Assembly (NCBI RefSeq): GCF_000143415.4
Contig: NW_003314329.1
Span: 633,774 to 697,773 of the forward strand
Length of the DNA: 64,000 nucleotides
DNA from: Selaginella moellendorffii
Taxonomy: Eukaryota; Streptophyta; Lycopodiopsida; Selaginellales; Selaginellaceae
Reading direction: 5' to 3'
Under the pieces are notes generated by a model that worked only from the letters and a program-made list of their open reading frames with translations, had not been told where the DNA came from and did not search any database. The translations under genes were made by a program, and so were the position numbers. The first letter of the stretch is position 1. Each line of letters begins with the position of its first letter. This document shows, in pieces, positions 10,670 through 21,850 of this stretch.

Positions 10670-13600
10670 TGTGAGACACAAAAATCCCTAGGCCCCAAAG
10701 TGGAGCCGGAAGGGCGCCACATGGTAGTGGCCGAAGCGAGAGCCAAACGAGCGTAACACGTTTGGACCAAAAGCTCCGACTTGAAAAGTCAAGAGCGGGA
10801 GTGGAACTCCCAACGAAGCGCTCGAGGAACGAGCACGAAGCGAGCAAAAGGCGAGGCTCCAAAAAGGGACCCAAAAGGATCAACACATGACACGTGGGAG
10901 TGTCCGAGATGGACTCGAGTTGGAGTCCGAAGTGGAGTCCAAGATGGACTCGAGTTGGAGTCTGAAGTGGAGTCCGAGATGGACCTGAGATGGAGTCCGA
11001 GATGGAGTCCGAGATTGAGTCCGAGGTGGACCCGAGTTGGAGTCCGAAGTGGAGTCCAAGATGGACCCGAGATGGAGTCCGAGATGGAGTCCGAAGTGGA
11101 GTTCGAGGTGGACCCGAGATGGACCCGAGTTGGAGTCCGAAGTGGAGTCCGAGATGGACCTGAGATGGAGTCCGAGATGGAGTCCGAGATTGAGTCCGAG
11201 GTGGACCCGAGATGGACCCAAAATGGAGTCCGAGATGGAGTCCGAGATGGACCTGAGATGGAGTCCGAGGTGGACCCGAGATGGACCCGAAATGGAGTCC
11301 GAGATGGAGTCCGAGATGGACCCGAGATGGAGTCCGAGATGGACCCGAGATGGAGTCTGAGATGGAGTCCGAGATAGACCCGAGATGGACCCGAGATGGA
11401 GTCTAAGATGGAGTCTGAGATGGAGTCCGAGATGGAGTCCGAAGTTGAGACCGAGACCGGGACCGAGACCGGGACCGAGACCGAGACCGAGATCGGGACC
11501 GAGACCGAGACCGAGGCCGAGGCCGAGACCGAGCCCGAGCCCGAGTCCGAGTCCGAATCCGAGTCCGAGTCCGAGTCCGAGTCCGAGTCCGAGTCCGGAG
11601 CCTGAGAGGGTGAAAGCCCAAAGCGTTCGTCTCCCAGACCCTGGGGGGTTTGGTGAGCTCCAAAAGTATAGTAGGGGGAGGACTGCAGTGGAGCCAGTTT
11701 GGCCAGGAAAGGCCAGTTTGGCCCAGGAAGGCCGGACCCAGTGTTGGGTGATGAGCTGCCCACTGGGAAGTCCAAGACTAGAGTGAACACGGACCGACAA
11801 GCGGGGTAGCTTGGTGAAGTGTTCAAGAGCCGGCTCTAGTTCCCCCGGGAGATCGACTGGCCGATGCTCCCAGTCCAAGTGCGGGTGGCACTACCTACTT
11901 GGATACCTGGTGTGGCTCAACGGAACCCGCTCTAAGCCCATGGCTAGAGCACCCAAGGGCAGAAGGCGAGGAGAGTACCCAGGTGGCTCGCGTAAGGCCA
12001 CGGTGTTCCGAAATGTTGTCCCAAAGGCCCAGACTGTGGAAAGGAAGAGGAGCAGTCCTCTGGGGTAGTGACCAAGGACACAGTCACACAATGAGGAAGT
12101 CCTAGAGGATAGTGGAACTTAGTGGTCGGGCCGGTGGGCCTTGATCCAGTGGCAGTATTGGCGAACACAGCCAAGGGCAGAAAGGGACTTGGTGGGAACC
12201 GGAACAGAGATATTGGGGAAGGCTATTCCCCATGTCTGTAGGCATCCTAAGGATGTTAAGGAGTGGATCTGGGATGATCACTCATGGATGGATGACCCAG
12301 TCTTTGAGAGACGGGATTGGAAGGTAGGTGGTGTTGGACCACCAGTGTGACCGAGGTAAATGGGCATGGCCTTAGCGTAACAGGCCGATATGTCGGTGGT
12401 ACCTTGGGGTGTCGATCATGGGATCGGACACGTGGAGCACTTGGACCAAGTGCTAAGGTTGAGTGGCATGGATGCCATTCTCGGGGCTAGCAAGCCCCAA
12501 GTCCTGAGTTGGGCTTATGGAGGTTGTGAATGAGACTCCTCCAAGTGGTCGGAGGTGTGGTTAAGTGACTAAAGTAGAATGGAAAAATTAGTCGCTTACA
12601 ACTTGGTATCGGAGCTGTTCCTTAGTCCGACTTTTATTGGTGCTCAAGTATATCACCACTAGTGTTGGCATCGGAAGGTCCGAGGAGTGGGCCTATCCTT
12701 GAGGAGTAGCAAGTCGGGAAGACATAGCTCTCCATTACAGTTCATGTGTGAACTTGTAGACGAGGTGGTGGATAGAAAAGGGCCAATAATGGAACGACTT
12801 TGGGATCTTGGGAACAGTAAATGGTTTTCCTCAAAGAGTTGAGGATGTGATCCAGATGAGCGTTTGACTTAGCAAACTGGCTAATGTAGTTGTGGTAAAC
12901 AACTACAGTTGGGATCACGGGAAAGATAAAGACTCCAAAGCAATAAAGGAGTCACAAGATTTTCCTCATATAGTTAAGGTTGGTGCTCATGGATGTGAGA
13001 CCAGAAGTAATGACCGTGGGATGTCAAATACGGAAGAGGACTCAAGTCCTTGAAAAGGTAGCCAGGGCTACCTCTAATAAATGCTGGAACAACCCCAGGA
13101 GTTGGGGGTGTATTAAGTGGATGAGTTGGTGTTCTCATCACATGGACAAGTAGTCCTAAGGGGCAAAGGTTGCCCCTAGAGAACAAAATCAAGTGTCGGA
13201 GTAACACTTGTGAAAATAGTCCTTTTGAGTAGGACAGGAATGCAAGAAGTGTATTCCAGTGAGCTGGCACCTCAAAGGTAGGACCTCATGGGTCGTCGGA
13301 TGACAAAGTCTAAAAAGCTGGATGACTCCAATAGAGTCAACGGATGGTCCTAAAAAGACTGATGGAAGCATTTGGTCTGAGGTGTGTTGTGCCCCATAAA
13401 GGATGGGGGGGGATCATAGGATCCAAGGATGAGAACAGAGGGTATCTCATCGATGGCAAAATATGCCATGCTAAAGTTATGGGAAAGGTGTTCCCAGAAG
13501 AAAACAACTTTGACATAAAGTTGTGTGTGACCTCTATGGTGCAGTGCTAACGGATGGTTGGCATGAGAAAGAGCGGTGTTGGTCTTGGCAAAGACTTAGA

Positions 13601-14738
13601 CACGAAGGGGAAATGTCATAGAGGTAGGCTCGTGGAGCCGATGGTGTGGAGACACCAAATGTGCCAAGGTGTGATACCTTGAGGCTATATTGGTGGGTTC
13701 ATGAGAACCCTTTGCCAAAGGAATCCCAATGGAAATGGGAATAGCATAGCCTAAGCTGCAAAGCATGCAGTTGGAGTGTGGTGACCCAGATAATGATGGA
13801 GGTGTGAAAGCACCAAGCAATGAGTTGTAGGACTTGACAACTATGAGGCAACTAAGCAAGAGGTGCAAAATAACTGGTTAAACGGGTAGATGGTAGCTAC
13901 CCAAGACTTCTTAATAGCATAGGGAAGTTGGATATACCCTTACAGGGGATGAGTTGCTTGTGTTGCGATATAGTAAGTCAATGTCATAAAAGGAAATAGT
14001 CATTGTCAAGAAAGCCATCATTGGGACACCCGAACACTCTAGAACACCAGAAGGTGGTGTTTGATGTCGCGAGGGCAATGGATAAAGCCCAAGGGACTAA
14101 ATCCCTAACGAATGATGGATAGAAGGTGCTATCCAAATGTCCAATGTTGTTGAGACAAGAGAAGACTATCTACCCGAATTGGACAAAGCCAAAAATGGAA
14201 TTTTGGCAAGGCTAGTGATGGGTATGTAAAGGCCCATAAGCAGCAACGTTAACCCCGGTGTGTGGGATTATAGGGTGAGCATACCTGGATTGAGGAACCA
14301 CTCCCTAGGCTATCGGGTAGGTTCATCCTTAAGAATACTTGCTAAGGCATGATAGAAAGTGCAAAGCTATCCTCCTAGTCTGGAAGAGAATGACCGAAGG
14401 AAAGGTGTGAAGCCAAAAGCAAGAAGTAAGGGGGTAGAACCGAACCATAGGAATCGAAGGGCATAACCAAGGTTGGTTATGCCAGCTGGGAGTGGAGAAT
14501 CAAGTGGGGGCTCGAGGGTGTTGCCGCTAGCAACCGTGATGCCATGGAGAGTCTAAAATATGGAATTGTCCATGTTAGACTATATGGTAATTGGAAAGCT
14601 TGCAAAAAGGGAGGCCTTAGCAAGCTAAGGGACAGAGCTTGGATGAGGACCCAAAGAGGTTGTAAGTGAGACTCCTCCAAATGGTCAAAAGTATAGGTAA
14701 ATGACTAAAGTAAAATAGAAAATGTAGTTGTTTACATT
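10670..14738 (+). mobile_element. LTR1 element E2: 5' LTR, interior, 3' LTR remnant
   Basis: The LTR is 10670-12600 (1931 bp) with the array at about 10900-11605. The primer-binding site TGGTATCGGAGC is at 12604-12615. The interior, 12601 to about 14645, has no gag or pol. Only the last 80 bp of a 3' LTR remain (about 14658-14738, ending TTTACA). Against element F, the 3' part of the interior and most of the 3' LTR are deleted. A non-autonomous large retrotransposon derivative, which must depend on proteins of another element. Confidence 0.85.
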
Positions 14739-15884
14739 GCTTCGTATAGTAATACCATAAGTATAAAGTTAAAACCACATATACTACACTAGTTTAAGAA
14801 AAAATCAGATCTATAAATACCACACTCTTAACTATTAGTGAAACAAATCAATAGTAGTGATTAAGATTTTAAATCATGCTTATTAAATTTTTTTATAGAG
14901 CTTCATATTTAATGCAAAGATTGATTGGTTTGTCATCTCTAGCATTTGTTTAGGATGGAACTTTAATTGATTAGATCCATCACAACCATAATTATTTGTA
15001 TAAATAAAAAGATTATATGAGAATTTAAATCAAATTTATTTATAAATCTTTAAAAATAGAAAACCACAATATACATCCCTTCTTTTGCTTAAGCATTCTC
15101 TACATTGTTTGCTCTTTTTTACAAGAGCTCTCTCAAATGTTTTGATTTTGTTCCATATAGAAGGTGGTTCCAATTAGACATATCTATGGACAGAGTATGT
15201 CCTAAATACAATAATGTTATTCCTATAACCCAATTCACAACTTATATCATTTCATAATTAAATTTTTTTTGAGATTATCTTAGAGACTTCTTGGAATTGG
15301 GGTGAAACAAACTTTCATATATAAGTGTGGTCAAAATTATATGCACTATATTAGTGGAGGGGAGGGGCATTGCAGTAGTGCTTTGTTATAGCATTTTGGT
15401 TTGTTCTATTATATTTGTTGAGATTTAGGTTTTCCATTATGTAAGCCATTGGTGTTATATTCTCAAATGGCATTAGTCCAAAGGCCATTCTTATAGATGT
15501 ATCTTTCTCTCTACTATATCTTGGGACTTTTATTTGCAAGTTAAAGAGTTTAGCTTAAGTTTTAATTGTACTTTTCTATAAATATTATGAATTTGAATAT
15601 GTTAAGATTCGTGGTGAACTTAACTTTATGCTATATTTCAAGAACTCTTTGCACTTTATACAAATAAGAAGCTTTTTTAAGAGACATAATATATATTATC
15701 AATAGGTTTATACTATATGCTTTTTTATCTTTAACTATTTTCTAGTATTACCTTAGGCATATCTATAGAATGTAGAGTATGTCCTAAGTTTTTCCTACAT
15801 CTTGATTTACAATCTAACATCATTCTAATTGGTTAGCTAAGATTGAGTCTAAGTATAGTGTAAGGAACCAACTCATCAAAGTGT
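14739..15884. other. AT-rich DNA, nothing recognised
   Basis: AT-rich stretch with frequent stops in all frames, no recognised repeat end, and only very short open frames. It separates E2 from the LTR2 copy. Confidence 0.5.
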
Positions 15885-16795
15885 TGTAAGCTAAAGGATC
15901 CCCCAGAATCACAATTGAGATGATAAAGAGTTCATCTGATGAGATTGAGTCTGAAACCAAGTTTGAAACCAAGTCCAAAATCAAGTCTAAGATCCAAGAT
16001 CAAGTTCAAGCAAGTCTGAGACTAAGTCCGAGTATTAATACAGGCCTAAAGCCTAAAGTAAGCCTAAAGTACAAGCCTAAAGTAATCATCCCTTGGGGGT
16101 TCTAAAGTTTAGTAGGGATAGTAAGGCTAAAGATTCAATCTTGAAGGAACTTTCCAATAGTGCTTCTAAAAGGGTTGGGATTGGGGGTTAATAGCCTTGG
16201 GTGGGAGTAAGTATGGGCTTGAGAAGTGCCAAATAAGCTTCTCAAAAAAGTGCTCAAAAATAGCTCTTACTCCCAAAAAGAAAATCAACTGCGATGCTCT
16301 CAACTCACGTAGAGTGGTGCCCCACTTGACTACCATGAGGCTTATTAGGCCTTGCCCCTCCTAAAGGCTTGGGACTCTCTTTGGGATGAAGGTGGGGCAT
16401 TGGAGTATCCATATCGGGCCGTTAAGCCATGGTGTTTTCCCTTGGTGTCCCAAGCAAAGAAATGCACCCAAGGCTTGGGATTTAGAAGGTCTCATGAACA
16501 AGTTTTATATACCATGGGATGTTAAAAACTTGGAGACTTAGTGTGCTTAGCTGCTTGTGTTTGTGGGGATTATAGTTGAACCTTGAGTCTAATCTAACTT
16601 GGGGAGGGGGATTATGAGAGAGTTTGGGAATCCATGAAGAGTTGGCTAACACCCCATTGCTCGTAAGTAGGACTATGTCAGAGTTCATACAATAGGTGGG
16701 AACTTTTGCAAGGGAACTTAGTTGAAGTCAAGGCAAAGGTGGTCAAATAAAAGATAAGTTGGCAAATTGGAAAAAAGAAAAATTTATGGTTTACA
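15885..16795 (+). repeat. LTR2-family LTR (copy a)
   Basis: Matches 57042-58219 over most of its length, starting TGTAAGCTAAAGGATCC and ending GGTTTACA. A short decayed array of GAGTCTGAAACCAAG type follows the start (about 15940-16030). Then comes a TATTAATACAGG...GCCTAAAG block related to the post-array block of LTR1. No target duplication could be read. Confidence 0.65.
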
Positions 16796-16993
16796 TCCAA
16801 GGGCATGCAAAGGCTACGTGGATGTGTTCTCACCATGTATAGGCTTTACTCAGTTACTAAGAGCTTTAGTTAGCCTTGGCATTTGAAATTTAACCCTCCA
16901 ATCTCTAGCATCTTAGTTGATGTTGGTTGTGCATTGCCTTTGCTCAATCTCTAGGTGTTAAGACTTATGTGCCTTGCATCTTTAGATAGTAGC

Positions 16994-17490
16994 TACATGG
17001 TTAATCTTGCTAGTAGTCATGCTTGTCTCAAAAATTAGGCCATGCATGTGTAAGTATAAACTTTTTTGTACTATGAAACTATGAATGGCTCATTAAATCA
17101 AAATAGTTTATTTGATGGGTACCTTACTACTCAGATAACCATAGTAATTCTAGAGCTAATACATGAAAAGAGTCCCGAACTCTTGAAGGGACACTTCCTA
17201 GATTCAAGGCTGATGTAGACTTCTCTGTATTCTTAGTGATTCATGGTAAATCATCAAATTGTGTAGCCCTTGTGCCAACGATGCTTCAATCAAATTTCTA
17301 CTCTATCAAATTTCAATGGTAGAATAGAGGCCTACTATGGTGGTGATGGGTAATGCAGAATTAGGGTTTGATTCTAGAGAGGGAGATTGAGACAAGATTA
17401 CCATATCCAATGAAGGTAGTAGGTATGTAAATTATATGGGGAGCTAGTAACAATAAATAATAATACTAAACTTTTAAAATTGGAGCAGAA
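16994..17490 (+). pseudogene. 18S rRNA pseudogene, 5' part only
   Basis: About 490 bases follow the start of plant 18S rRNA: TACATGGTTAATCTTGCTAG (gene: TACCTGGTTGATCCTGCCAG), the CATGCATGTGTAAGTATAAA block, GAATGGCTCATTAAATCA, AATTCTAGAGCTAATACATG, and the GATAGAGGCCTACCATGGTGGTGA region. It fades after AACAATAAATAATAATACT, where the gene has a GGGCTC-containing block. Most differences are C to T or G to A. It is truncated and not a functional rRNA gene. It lies between LTR2 copy a and interior sequence of an LTR1 element. Confidence 0.85.
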
Positions 17491-17499
17491 CCTAAGTTT

Positions 17500-18198
17500 T
17501 AGGGCCTTGGGGCTTTGAACAAAGGGATGGAGCCAAACTCCCAAGCATGCAATCAAGGAGCAAAGGAATTAGAGCAAGGATGGAGGTAATGATCCTATGT
17601 TACTTAGTGTAACAATCAAGGGATACGAGCAAAAGACTAGTGGCCAAGTTTAGGTCATGGGATTCATTGAAAGAGATCCAAACAACAAAGTTGAGCAAGG
17701 AACACTTATGTGTTGAATGCTAATGGATCGTGGGAAAAGAAATATGTTTCTAAAGATGAATTCTTAAATGTTCCAATTTGGCAAAGGAGGAAGCTCCAAG
17801 AGGGGGAGTAGCAAGGTATCCAAGTGATAGGGCCATAGACAGCCTTAGCACAAAATATAAATAAATGGAACTTAGTGCCTAGAGTGGCACAAAATAGAAA
17901 AGAGGATGATAGTATCCTCAAGTATAGAACTTTTTAAGATGGGGGAGTGGAGCTTGCACAACATGTGCAATACAAGGTATCAAAGACACCTAGGAAATTG
18001 TCTTTAAGAAGTCAAAAGTTAAAAATTCCAAAGTGCAATAATTATATCAATAGAAGTTGAGACTACTCAAGAATGAGTAGTGGGATAAGATAAAAAAGGT
18101 TCCTTTAACAAGTTTAGTGGTAATTTATGATGGGGTTACTTTATAAAATAGTTTATTGTTCGATGAGGACATCAAACTTTGTTTATGGGTGGTGGAGT
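17500..18198 (+). mobile_element. 3' end of an LTR1-family interior
   Basis: Aligns with 38300-38785 of element F, for example GATGGAGGTAATRAT followed by ACAATYAARGGATRSGAGCAAAAG. It ends GGGTGGTGGAG directly before the LTR at 18199; this purine run is the likely polypurine tract. No coding content recognised. Confidence 0.65.
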
Positions 18199-19717
18199 TG
18201 TGAGACACAAATCCTCAAGCCCCAAAGTGGAGCCAAAAGGGTGCCATGTGGTAGTGGCCAAAGAAAAAGCCAAACGAGCATAACGCATTTGGACTAAAAG
18301 TTCCAACTTGAAGAGTCGAAAGTGGGAGTGGAACTCCCAATAAAGTGCTTAAAGAATGAGCACAAGGCAAACAATAAGAAAGTCTTTAAAAAAGAGACAC
18401 GAGATGGACCAAAGTGGAGTCCAAGATGGACCCAAGATAGAGTCCGAGATGGACCGAGATGGAGTCCGAGATGGAGCCCAATATGGAGTTCGAGATGGAC
18501 CCAAGATGTAGTCCAAGATGGACCAAGATGGAGTCTGAGATGGACCTAAGATGGTGTCTGAGATGGACCTGAGATGGAGTCTAAGATGGATCCGAGATGG
18601 ACCCGAGATGGAATCCAAGACGAGATTGAGACTGAGACTGAGTCCGAGTTTGAGGCTGAGTCTGAGTCCAAGTTCGAGTCTGAATACTAATACAGGATGT
18701 TGGGTGAAAGCCCAAAGCGATTGTCCCCCAGAGGGGGGGCAAAATCTGGGGGGGGGGGGGGGGGGGACTATTGAGGGTTCCAAAAGTATAGTAGGGAGAG
18801 TGTGAGGGTTGGACTCCAATAGAACTAGTTTGGCTAGGAAAGGCTAATGTGGCCTAGGAAGGCTATACCCACGTGTTAGGTGATGATATAACCACTGGGA
18901 AGTCCAAGGCTAGAGTGAATACAGACTGACAAGTAGGATAGCTTGGTGAAATGTTCAAGAGCCAGCTTTAGTTCCCTCAGGATATCAAATGGTCGATGCT
19001 CCCAGTCCAAGTGTGGGTGGCACTACCTACTTGGATACCTGGCATGGCTCAATGGAACCTCGCTCTAGCCCCATGGCTAGAGCACCAAATGTAGAAGGTG
19101 GGGAGAGTACCCAAGTGGCTCGTGTAGGGCCATGATGTTCTGAAATGTTGTCCCAAAGTCCCAAACTATGGAAAGGAAGAGGAGCAGTCCTCAGGTGTAG
19201 TAACCAAGGACACAGTCAAATGGTGAGGAAGTCCTAGAGGACAATAGGACTTAGTGGTCGGGCTTGTGGCAATGTTAGCGAACATGGTCATGGACAAAAA
19301 GGGATTTGGTGAGGACAGAAAAAGGGATATTGGGGAAGGTTATTCCCCATGTCTGGGGGCATCCTAAGGATGCTAAGGAGTGGATCTGGGATGATCACTC
19401 ATGGATGGATAGCCCAATCTCTGAGAGATGGGACTGTGATGTAGGTAGTGTTGGATTACCAGTGTGATAAAAGTGAATCAGCATGGCCTTAGCATAATGG
19501 GCTAATATGTCGGTGGTAACTTTAGGTGTTAGTCATAGGATCAGACATGTGGAGCACTTGGACCAAGTGTAAAGGTTAAGTGGTATGGATGCCATTCTCA
19601 GGGTTAACAAGTCCTAAGTCTAGAAAAGGACTTACGAAAGTTGTGAGTGAGACTCCTCTAAGTTGTTAAAGATGTAGTTAAGTGACTAAAGTAGAATGGA
19701 AAATTTAGTCGCTTACA
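18199..19717 (+). repeat. LTR1-family LTR, probably a 3' LTR
   Basis: TGTGAGACAC at 18199 to GTCGCTTACA at 19717. The array is short and decayed (about 18400-18690). A run of 19 G lies at 18748-18766. No primer-binding site follows, and interior-like sequence with a polypurine run precedes it, so it reads as the 3' LTR of a plus-strand element whose 5' part is lost. Flanking 5-mers (GGAGT, TTTGG) do not match. Confidence 0.75.
18748..18766 (+). repeat. Run of 19 G in LTR1
   Basis: A 19-base G homopolymer where other copies have 5-6 G. Element F has 13 G at the equivalent place (34713-34725). Possible G-quadruplex former and a likely sequencing/assembly weak point. Confidence 0.9.
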
Positions 19718-19739
19718 TTTGGCTTATGCTCTGGTTTTA

Positions 19740-20850
19740 TATATTACAGATCCAAGCAAACTATATGTGGTGGTTGTGGTGCAATTTTAATATCAACATG
19801 AACCAAGATATACTTGGCCATTATACAAGAGAGACACCAACACAGACACCAATGCAAGACATTCATCCTATTGCATATGAGAGCATGATATTAAATCCAA
19901 TAAAGCAGCAAAACTTTACATATGAGTAGAAGGTTTTGGCAACTATTAATGCACTATGTGTGTGGTGGCATTGTTTATTTGATGATCATGGATTATAAGG
20001 TGTTAGTGTTCTTATTCACCTAGAAGGAACTTAACTCTCACCAAGCACAATAGATGATCAAACTCATGGAGTTTGGTGAATTTCCAATCAAGCACAAGAT
20101 TAGATGTGTGAATGTGGTGATTGATTTGTCTCATATATGCTGTACTTTTGTGGGAGAATTTTAGGAAAGGATTTATCATGCTTTGATAAAGGTAATGATT
20201 GAATTTGCTAGTATGGTCAAGCAAGTTTAATAGCAAGATGCAAAGGTACAAAAACTTAGTGTGCATATGGAGCCAACTTTGTCATGCTAGAATGGCTTAC
20301 TTTTGTATAATAGCCAAGTATATCTTCCCAAGTTGATGAGCTGATTAACCACATTTTTTATTATTATCATGATCGCCTGGAGGCTTGTCATTTTGGGGGG
20401 AGGAAGACTTACAAATTGGTCAAGTGCAAATTCTTTTGGAAGAATATGAAAAATGACATTCTCAAATATTGCAACACATGTGAGAATTATCAATAAGTGA
20501 TAGTGTCAAGGGAAAAGCTAATAGGGCTTTTGGTGCCAAAGGATAGATAAATAAGCATATCCATAGATTTTATCATGCATTTGCCAAAAACAAAGGCAAA
20601 ATGAACAAGCTTGGGTCATTATGGATCACTTGACTAAATTTGTAAGGTTGATTAGGTGGCAAATAGTATGGACTTGGGTGTAGTATACCCTAAATGTGTC
20701 TTTCCTCAATTTAGTTTACTAGTGGAGATTGTGAGCAACAAAGACTCAAAATTCACAAGTGAATTTTTGAGAAGTTTCATGAAACTCATAAAAATTGACA
20801 TCAAGTTAAATAGTGAGGATAATCCTTAGACAAATGGAAGATGACAGCTG
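19740..20850 (+). pseudogene. Decayed Ty3/gypsy pol remnant (RNase H and integrase)
   Basis: Conceptual translation with several frameshifts and stops. An RNase H block reads HPIAYESMILNP, then FTYE and ALCVWWH (19860-19975). An integrase zinc-finger block of HHCC type reads CHFGGRKTYKLVKCKFFW and ends CNTCENYQ (about 20345-20495). An integrase core piece reads SNKDSKFTSEF and EDNP-TNGR (about 20735-20840). It resembles the gypsy element at 42326-47224. No LTR was found with it. It ends where the PPR fragment begins. Confidence 0.8.
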
Positions 20851-20854
20851 TGTG

Positions 20855-21850
20855 CCCTGATGAGATGAGCTATTTGCTGCTTCTCACGCCTTGCGCTCAA
20901 AGTGGAGAAGTGGGAGGGAGATCCCGTTTTGATGATGATGGATTACGAGCTAAAAGCTAGAAAAGAGCATTACAGCTGCATGGTGGATGCTCGCAGCAGA
21001 GCTGGGTGCTCTGATCAAGCCCGAGACTTGTCTGGACTGGACAAGCCTTCTGACGAGCCTCAAAGAAGGGGCACGTTCGCATAGATGGGCACATCGCATT
21101 GACAGTCAAGAAAGAAAGTAACCATGGTCTGGGCTAATGCTCAAAACGGGCACTACGATCGACCAGTGGAAGTCTTCCAGCTTATGAATCTCAAGGGTGT
21201 CAAGCCGGACGAGTTGACGTTCCGGAGTGTTCTAACTTTGTGCAGCCATGTTGGTCTAGTAGCCGTCGTCTTGATCAGCCAACGCTTTGGGATGGTGAGA
21301 GCACTAACTATTGCTGCATGATCGACATCCTGGGTCGATCTGGGAGAACTCTGAGTGCTGAGGAGGTTGTCAACTCGAAGCCATTCCTTCCCGATGTCAT
21401 GATCTGGATGCCGCTGCTGGGAGCTTGCCGCCTCCACTGGCTTGCCGATTGTGCTGAGATAGTTGCAGCGAAGATCTTGGAGCTGGAGCCCGGCTACATG
21501 ACTGCCTACCTCGTTTTCTCAAACATGTACTCGTCGATCGGTGGGAAAACTTCCGGGGATTGCAAAGTTCACAGCTTCGTGGTAGGGATCTTTTGCAACC
21601 TCACAGCAAAGACATCGTCGTGGATCCAGCTCCAGTAGAGAAATGCGAGATGCTGGCTACATTCCCGACACAAAGGAGATCTTGCACGACATTAGGAAGG
21701 AGCAAAAGGAGGAGCTGCTGCACTACCACAGCCTGTGGCTTTTGGATTGATCAGCACGGTGGGACTGCCACCCGGCTATCAAGTTAAGATGGTGGGATGC
21801 CCGTGAGTGACGCTAGCCGGTTCCACCACTTCAGCACCAGTGAGTTTACT
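20855..21850 (+). pseudogene. PPR-DYW gene fragment
   Basis: A broken pentatricopeptide-repeat gene of the PLS/DYW class, whose members edit organelle RNA. Readable pieces in order: EHYSCMVDARSRAGCSDQAR (20955-21020), AQNGHYDRPVEVFQLMNLKG followed by VKPDE (21135-21210), CSHVGLV, then in another frame YCCMIDILGRSGRT and FLPDVMIWMPLLGACRLHW (21310-21440), and LELEPGYMTAYLVFSNMYSS (21475-21540). In a third frame an E/DYW-like part follows: AGYIPDTKEILHD, EQKEELLHYHS (21650-21735) and DASRFHHF (21808-21832). At least two frameshifts and a gap around 21060-21120 make it non-functional. Base composition is clearly more GC-rich than the flanks. Probably carried here as a fragment by transposition or duplication. 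Confidence 0.85.
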
